Part shown: positions 58,454 through 64,000 of the stretch, one piece after another | How the letters are laid out: each line of letters opens with the position of its first letter | Numbering within the stretch: the stretch's first letter is position 1 | Origin: Lobosporangium transversale | Taxonomy: Eukaryota; Mortierellomycota; Mortierellomycetes; Mortierellales; Mortierellaceae | Reading direction: 5' to 3' | Assembly (NCBI RefSeq): GCF_002105155.1 | Contig: NW_019028993.1 | Span: 558,001-622,000 of the forward strand | Length of the DNA stretch: 64,000 bases | Program-made: the position numbers and the translations under genes | The notes under the pieces: model-generated | Seen by the model: only the letters and a program-made list of their open reading frames with translations | Database searches by the model: none | What the model was told of the DNA's origin: nothing

Positions 58454-60508
58454 GATGTGGAGTGGATAGTGGAGGCCTGAGGAACTTTTTACAGTGTTGT
58501 GAGTTGTTTGAAGAAAATGAAAAAGAAAAGGCGTAAAAGAGTCTGATTTTATATTAAAAAAAAAAAAAACATTTGTATGGTGAAACACTTGACGCATCGA
58601 GCAACCGATAGTTATCCTCAAATCTAAAATGCTTTTTCCCTTTAGTTACGCATACTTTTACAGATCATTCCAGTTGTACCGGAGACATGAAACACTTACC
58701 AGGTCGAGAACAGATCGCGCGCCGATACAACAATGTATTAAGACTTTGGGATACGCAACCAGAACATACCCTATGACTAGAGTCCTTGTCAGAAAACCGC
58801 AAACGAATATATTTCCGATTTGAACTGAATGACTAAATTAAACTTGTTAAGAGTATTTTTTTAATGCTGCTGCCATAAGGGCTCATGCATTTGCTTTAAG
58901 GGACTCAATTAGGCCAAGCTATTTACCCATAGGGGGAATAAAGCCAGTGCAATGGCGTCTTGGCGTTGAATCCTTACCATATTGATAGTGAAATAACCAT
59001 TGCTTACTTGTACATTCCATGAGGACGAGATTATAGAGCATGAAATCTATGGTTTTAGATTAGGTGTAGATCGTTTCTGATTTATGAACCCATTTGGATC
59101 AGAGTCACTCCACAAATCTGTTGTTTGAGTTGAATTAATTTGGTTGAAAGTTAGAACATGAACCGACCTGGAATTACCAAGATTTGGAACGCGGGCTTGG
59201 GGCTCCGCCCAATCTAAAGCAATACCGAGTAGTCCTTCTCCATGATTAACACGGTTTTAAGAGCTCGCTCTATAGCTAAAACGATGACCAAAACCTAGCA
59301 AATTAAAAGAATCATACTTTAAGATGTAATTTCATCCAGTATATACTGCATACAAACGTAGGTAAGCTCCTCAGGTGACTGAAAAATATCGCTATATATC
59401 TGCGGATCATCCTGAGCACAATGGCTAGAAAACCATTTGGGCTTCTATACTAAAAGTGTTCAGCGAAGGCGTGTGTAGATAATGAATTGGCAATAAGACT
59501 ATAAAGGATCCTGTCTAGTCTAGTAGATAAGTGAATTCATACATCTTATCACTGTCAGGTCAACATTTGTCGATTTATGAAAAAGACAATTTTTTTTTGT
59601 TCTTTGGGATGGTATTCGAGCTCTTGATCCCCAGCCCGCTACTGAGTCTCAGACATGAGTGTCGCTGGTGGTGGTGTCATAGTTCTATTGTTTGGCTCCA
59701 GTTATACTGAGTGCTTCCTCAAATAGAGGTGTATTGTATTGAATCAAAAAAAAAAAAAAAAAAAAAAAAATCAACTTTGACAGAGCGATGTTTCTTCTTT
59801 TTCTCATTGCATGACTCAAAAATGAAAGGAGTGACATCTTCGTATCCTTTAGCTCCATCTTCAGGAATTTTTCTCCCGACGCTGTTTTTCTAGGACATTG
59901 TATTCTCATCTTGAAATACATTTTAATTGTTGCATCCATGCTTTATACATAAAAGATAACAGGGTACTTGTATCATTGGATAAGCTGAACATTTAGGAGA
60001 TACCAAGTATTCATATCTTAGCGAGTAGATCATGTAGCCTTTATTATAGAGACGAAGGATAGAAAAGAGTGTTTTACTCTATTAGGCCAATATGCATGTC
60101 TCCTCTGCATAAAACTGATCAGAGCTATCGATGCTGTCGTAAGAGCCATTTATAATAAAATGTGCAGCTTAACACTTAGGTGTACTCACTACATTTGCTG
60201 CAAATGAATCGATACCCCTTGACTCCTTCACTTTTAGCAATCAATGGCCTTGCTTCGGAATTAATTCTTTTTGCTTTCCTATCCAAAATACCGCTTTTTC
60301 AGTACTTTGGACTCATATGGCATAGGTACCATGGGCTTGACCTCATGGTTTATTCTTTGAGGCGCTGGACACTGGTTGGTACACCGACAGCTCCATATTG
60401 TTTTAAAAGCTTTCTGTTAGCTTTACTCAAACCAGATATACCTTGAATATTTTCATAATGAGTGCAAAGAGCTATCAGCTTTGCGATTCATTTCAAGCGG
60501 ACAGGACA
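58454..60508. other. 2-kb gene-free stretch
   Basis: Scattered short frames (e.g. 58629-58823, 60180-60446) without recognised motifs. Codon context and stops suggest decayed sequence. An A-run of 24 nt lies near 59747-59770. Confidence 0.5.
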
Positions 60509-61360
60509 TTAGTCACCCTTGCTCTTGGCAACCTGCCACGTCCGACCACAGCCGTCACTATACCCTGTTACTAGAAAGCGCCCTTCTTCGGAAGCATTCC
60601 ATGCAAAGGCTTGGGCATAATCGCTTTTATTTGGAATAAAATCCAAACACAAGGCTGCCTCCGGATCCCACAACCATACAGTCGAGTCCAAACTACTTGA
60701 AGCAATGTACTAGCCTGAGCTAGGATAAGTTACGGCGGCTATATTCCTGATGTGCCCTTCAAACATATGCAATGCGGCTCCTGACTCTGTATCCACCATG
60801 TTGATTAGCTCTCCCAACTTCCAACAACCACCCGTTGGCTGAATGATGAAAATACTACCTCTTTTCGATCATCATCGAAGACTGATTCGGAACAAAGCTC
60901 ACTCGTTTCTGAGCTCCGTATTAGTAATTTTTTCGGGTTTCCGATATATGCTTTCTTCTGATTGTCAGGCGAATAAACCAAAAAAAGGCGCAACCAGCCG
61001 TCCGGCCTCAACCTCATACAAGGGATCTGAGTGCGCTGTCCAGGCTCTAATTCAACCACCCTCATTATAAGAAGCAACCCGGCGACCACTAGATGAGGAT
61101 ATCGCATGATCTACACAACCACCATTGCCCTGCAGGATGCGTAAGGACTGCCCTGTTTGTATGCTCCACAGATTCGCGTCACCATTTACAAGACCATAGG
61201 CAATTTCATGGCCAATAGACGAAAGATCAAGGGTCCATATACTATCGGTCTGATTTTGGGGATGGGCGGCTCGGGCTGGTTCGGTGGCCCAGAAGTGCGC
61301 GGTTTTGCCACCATAGCCGCAGGGGACAGGCATCCCGTACCGCCGGCCATTCATTTGTTT
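60509..61360 (-). pseudogene. WD40-repeat protein relic
   Basis: On the minus strand there are at least three WD40-like units: DSIWTLDLSSIGHEIAYGLV with NGDANLWSIQTGQSLRILQG, then GNGGCVDHAISSSSGRRVAS, then ALHMFEGHIRNIAAVTYPSS and DSTVWLWDPEAALCLDF. These fit the 'G....V..v.fs.dG..iaSgs.D.tvrlWd..tg' pattern. Frames change between 61052 and 60805. An in-frame TAG near 60713 follows PSSG, where a residue before YIASSS is expected, so the gene is dead or badly decayed. The parent may have been a STAND/NWD-type or other repeat protein; no NTPase part is seen. Confidence 0.6.
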
Positions 61361-62023
61361 TTTGGAGGGGTCTTGTGGCTTGTTGCAACGGCTGCTGGAA
61401 TTTTTTTTGTGGTAGTCAAAGCGCTGAGAATAAAATGTTGAGATCCACCCCTGAATTCAATACAATAAATACAACAACGACAGGATATGGTCATGGATTC
61501 ACAGATATAATAGGTCTTTGATCATCTGGTGCTATAAATACTAGTGATATCAAGTACTGTATCATCAGAGCAACGTATCTGAAGAAATTCCTTCTTTAAA
61601 TTAGAAAAATGCAGCTTGTTAATAAACTTTATTTATGAGTTGTAAAGCCGTGTATAATCTATACAAGAGGTATGGCAATAGGATCGTATTGAAATGCTGT
61701 TTGAAACAGTGAAGGGTGACTCTTGCCACCACTACCAAAGGACCCCAAAGGAAGACTCTATCAAACACTTTGGTTTAAAAATATATCTAAATTAAGAATA
61801 CCCTGCTAGAAAATAAAAAATAAAAAGCCCAGCAAGGACACAAAGCGGCGGGATTTAGTTTAAATACTCTGTTCGCCAATGATTTTTCACATAATTTACA
61901 ACTTTGATCACTTTATAACTTTTTTTTTTTTTTATTTTATTTTATTTTCAGAAAAGAGAGAAAGGGAGACAAGTAAAGAGATAAGAAATCCTATGGGAAT
62001 GTTATCGCCAGCCAAGTTGACGC
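61361..62023. other. Gene-free stretch between WD40 relic and RPEL gene
   Basis: No gene seen; the right part should contain the 3' UTR of the RPEL gene. T-run near 61918-61936. Confidence 0.45.
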
Positions 62024-62105
62024 TTATGCCTCTGTATTCATGTAGGATCAGAAAAACAAAATAAATAAAACCGTTAGATTAGTTTTATTTTATTTTTATT
62101 TATTT

Positions 62106-62145
<40 letters not shown>

Positions 62146-62395
62146 TGAAGCTTTTTAACTTACCAAGGATATGCTTCTCCACAAGGGCTTCAACTGTAGG
62201 ACGCTGAGTGATCTTTGTGTTGAGCAAATCTTCCAGCTGTGAGCGCTTCAGCTCCTCCTCTTTCCTCTGCAATGCGGGGGCCACATGAGAATCTATCCGG
62301 TTTTTTCAAAATAAAAAATAAATGTTATTACGCGACTTGTGATGGAGGAGCACAGACAACAAAAAAAACTAAAAAAAAAAAAAAAAAAATAAAAA

Positions 62396-62427
<32 letters not shown>

Positions 62428-62940
62428 AGCTCTGTCCTTTCTAAAAAGTGTCTTTTTTTTTTTTTTTTTTTTTTTTTTTCACACGCACACTCTTCTTGTA
62501 GTTGTGGTCTAGTTCATCGCTCATTCCAGTTGATAATGTTACTTTCAATGAATTGACAAAGCATTTTATAGATGTCTTCCTCTACAGCTCCTTCTTTCCT
62601 TTAAAGATAAAGTTAAATAATAAAGAAAAAAATAAAAATAGTTTCACGCTTGGATTGGAGAAAAGATAATAAATATCTTTACCTTTGAGGATGTTCTTTT
62701 CAACGAGCTCCTCCCGGTCAGGACGATGCTTCAAAAAGGTCTCGAGCTCCTCGGAAGCGCGTGTCTTGTCAGTGTTATCGGCTGTTTCAAGGACATAAAA
62801 ATATTATCCAAAAAAGACAGGTTGTTTTTTTCAATCCCATCCAATGTGAAGTAGTCTATAAATGACGCGTAATATAAAACAAAAAGAGAGAGGAATATGA
62901 GTCTAATTGCATATATCGCGTTTGCAAAGGTTCAGGGTAG

Positions 62941-62973
<33 letters not shown>

Positions 62974-63252
62974 AAATGTAACAACAAAAATCACGTACAG
63001 ATTGAAGGCATCCCGAAAGAAAAGAGCGAGAGAGCGAGAGAAAGAGAAAGAGAAATAGGGATCGGCAATGAGATAGTTTCCCGAATACGAGTCAACAATG
63101 AGATTCAACGAAGAAGAGTAAAATGGACAAGAGGACAGTTGGATATGTCGAGCAGTACAGCGAATCAAGAAGAAAAAGGTTTCGCAAAGTTAGTAAAGTG
63201 ACTTTGGATTTCTGCACAAAATTATTTCTGTTTGGATGTTGCACATACCCAT
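62024..63252 (-). CDS. RPEL-repeat protein, 79 aa, 4 exons
   Basis: Minus-strand exons 63249-63252 (ATG plus one base), 62683-62781, 62164-62292 and 62024-62031 (end of a codon, one Ala codon and TAA). All junctions are phase 1 and keep frame over 240 nt. The protein starts MADNTDKTRASEELETFLKH, with a first RPEL unit (LKHRPDREELVEKNIL), a linker DSHVAPALQRKEEELKRSQL and a second unit (LLNTKITQRPTVEALVEKHI). RPEL units bind G-actin in MRTF and Phactr proteins; short fungal RPEL proteins of this type exist and their role is not well known to me. Actin binding is inferred. The first intron is about 470 bp and contains a 28-nt A-run; a terminal exon of 8 coding bases is the weakest part of the model. 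Confidence 0.75.
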
Positions 63253-64000
63253 GGTCTAGTTGATGTTGTCTGTAGAGTTGTGAATGAGCAAAAGAGATGA
63301 TGGAGTTGAAGAATGAGAGAGAAAGAAAGAAAGAGAAGAAAAAAAAGAGACTAAGGGGATAAAATACCCTCTGTCTTCTTCACTTACCCCTTTCAAAAAA
63401 AGGAGCCTAAAAAGGCTGAACATGTGCTGCAGACGAAGAGTTTATGTTTGTTCATGATGAATATATGAATATAAAACATGTATAACACGTAGAATGGGGT
63501 TAGGACTATGCATGTACATGTACAACAGTGCACAAATGCAAGACTGGGCATCTGACCAACGAAGGAGATTGGACAACTGCCTTTTCTGCATTTTTATTTC
63601 AGAGCAATCAATCAATCAATCAATCAATTGCAAAAAAGATGCGATGCTCAATATAAAAGTATATAAAGTACACTAACTAGGGTTTTTCCCCCTGCCTCCT
63701 TTTTTTGCCGATGTTTACGTTGATTAAAAATATTTTTATACTTCTTTCTTTAATCTTTCCTACCTTTTCAACTCCCTCATGCTCTTTTTTTTTTTTTTTA
63801 AGAAAAAAATTGGTCAGGTCACCTTTATGCTTAAGTAAAAATCATTTTCTTTCTGACGTTCAATCTTGACCCTAACGCCAACAATAGCTGTGGTCATGTA
63901 GTGTCCCTGTCCATGTGCCATCATCACGTTTTTTGACTATGACCGACCTTCTTTACTTGATCCTGATAAAATAGTCAGCAGAGGAAGGAGTGGACGAGTG
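63253..64000. promoter_or_regulatory. 5' flank of the RPEL gene and right window edge
   Basis: Presumed promoter of the RPEL gene. It contains a CAAT tetranucleotide repeat near 63606-63628 and T-runs near 63787. The last 150 bp look less simple and might be the edge of another gene, but I cannot support one. Confidence 0.4.

Noticed and set aside
59600-59690. Possible tRNA gene from a TTCGAGC-like box
   Set aside because: I could not place an acceptor stem or anticodon arm around it.
62239-62556. 105-aa plus-strand frame opposite the RPEL gene
   Set aside because: It is antisense to an RPEL exon and continues as poly-Lys and poly-Phe from A/T runs.

Overview
The window reads as nuclear DNA of an early-diverging filamentous fungus, most likely Mortierellomycota (Mortierella/Linnemannia-like) or a close Mucoromycota lineage. 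Genes carry short GT-AG introns, UTRs and introns are packed with 20-35 nt poly-A/poly-T runs and microsatellites, and the right half holds several Crinkler (CRN/CR-type) effector genes, a family known to be abundant in Mortierella and Glomeromycotina. The organism assignment is inference from gene content.

Left part (1-16.9 kb), ordinary fungal genes: the 5' part of a PXB/PX-domain protein (minus strand, runs off the left edge), a complete 7-exon DHA2-type MFS transporter (2774-5374), a 4 kb gene-free stretch of homopolymers and microsatellites, a Ser/Thr/Asn/Gly-rich low-complexity protein with a C-terminal coiled coil (9460-11355), a 3-exon RuvB-like 2 ATPase (RVB2, 12455-14296, minus) and a 598-aa protein of unknown function (14748-16544, minus).

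Middle part (16.9-51.3 kb), a repeat-driven Crinkler array. It opens and closes with copies of a roughly 540-bp element having GGCGACTGTTC-type terminal inverted repeats. Just inside the left copy lie relics of a DDE transposase and of a herpes-type origin-binding helicase. Then come five apparently intact three-exon CRN genes on the plus strand (20769-23560, 25698-28542, 30680-33575, 38854-41645, 46925-49860) and two copies of a chimeric CRN pseudogene (34.1-36.7 and 42.2-44.8 kb). Exon 1 encodes the ubiquitin-like Crinkler header, exon 2 a short basic linker, and exon 3 a P-loop NTPase followed by a putative PD-(D/E)XK-like nuclease domain. Two header types (a, b) and three effector types (alpha, beta, gamma) occur as a-alpha, b-alpha, b-beta, a-beta and a-gamma, so headers and effectors have been re-paired through intron 1 and the start of exon 3. 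Two nearly perfect tandem duplications (periods 4982 and 8070 bp) built the array. Each intergenic unit repeats the same modules: a 49-bp hairpin, the TIR element, a 470-bp foldback element, a small divergent two-exon ORF and a TCCTT pentanucleotide tract.

Right part (51.3-64 kb), mostly gene debris: a C-terminal fragment of an isoleucyl-tRNA synthetase gene joined head-to-head to a headerless, broken CRN of a second subtype, then a MULE transposase relic, a spliced gene for a 50-aa secreted peptide, a WD40-repeat relic and finally a compact four-exon RPEL-repeat gene.

Coordinates of spliced genes come from reading splice sites and frames by eye. Family calls rest on remembered motif patterns, not on database searches.
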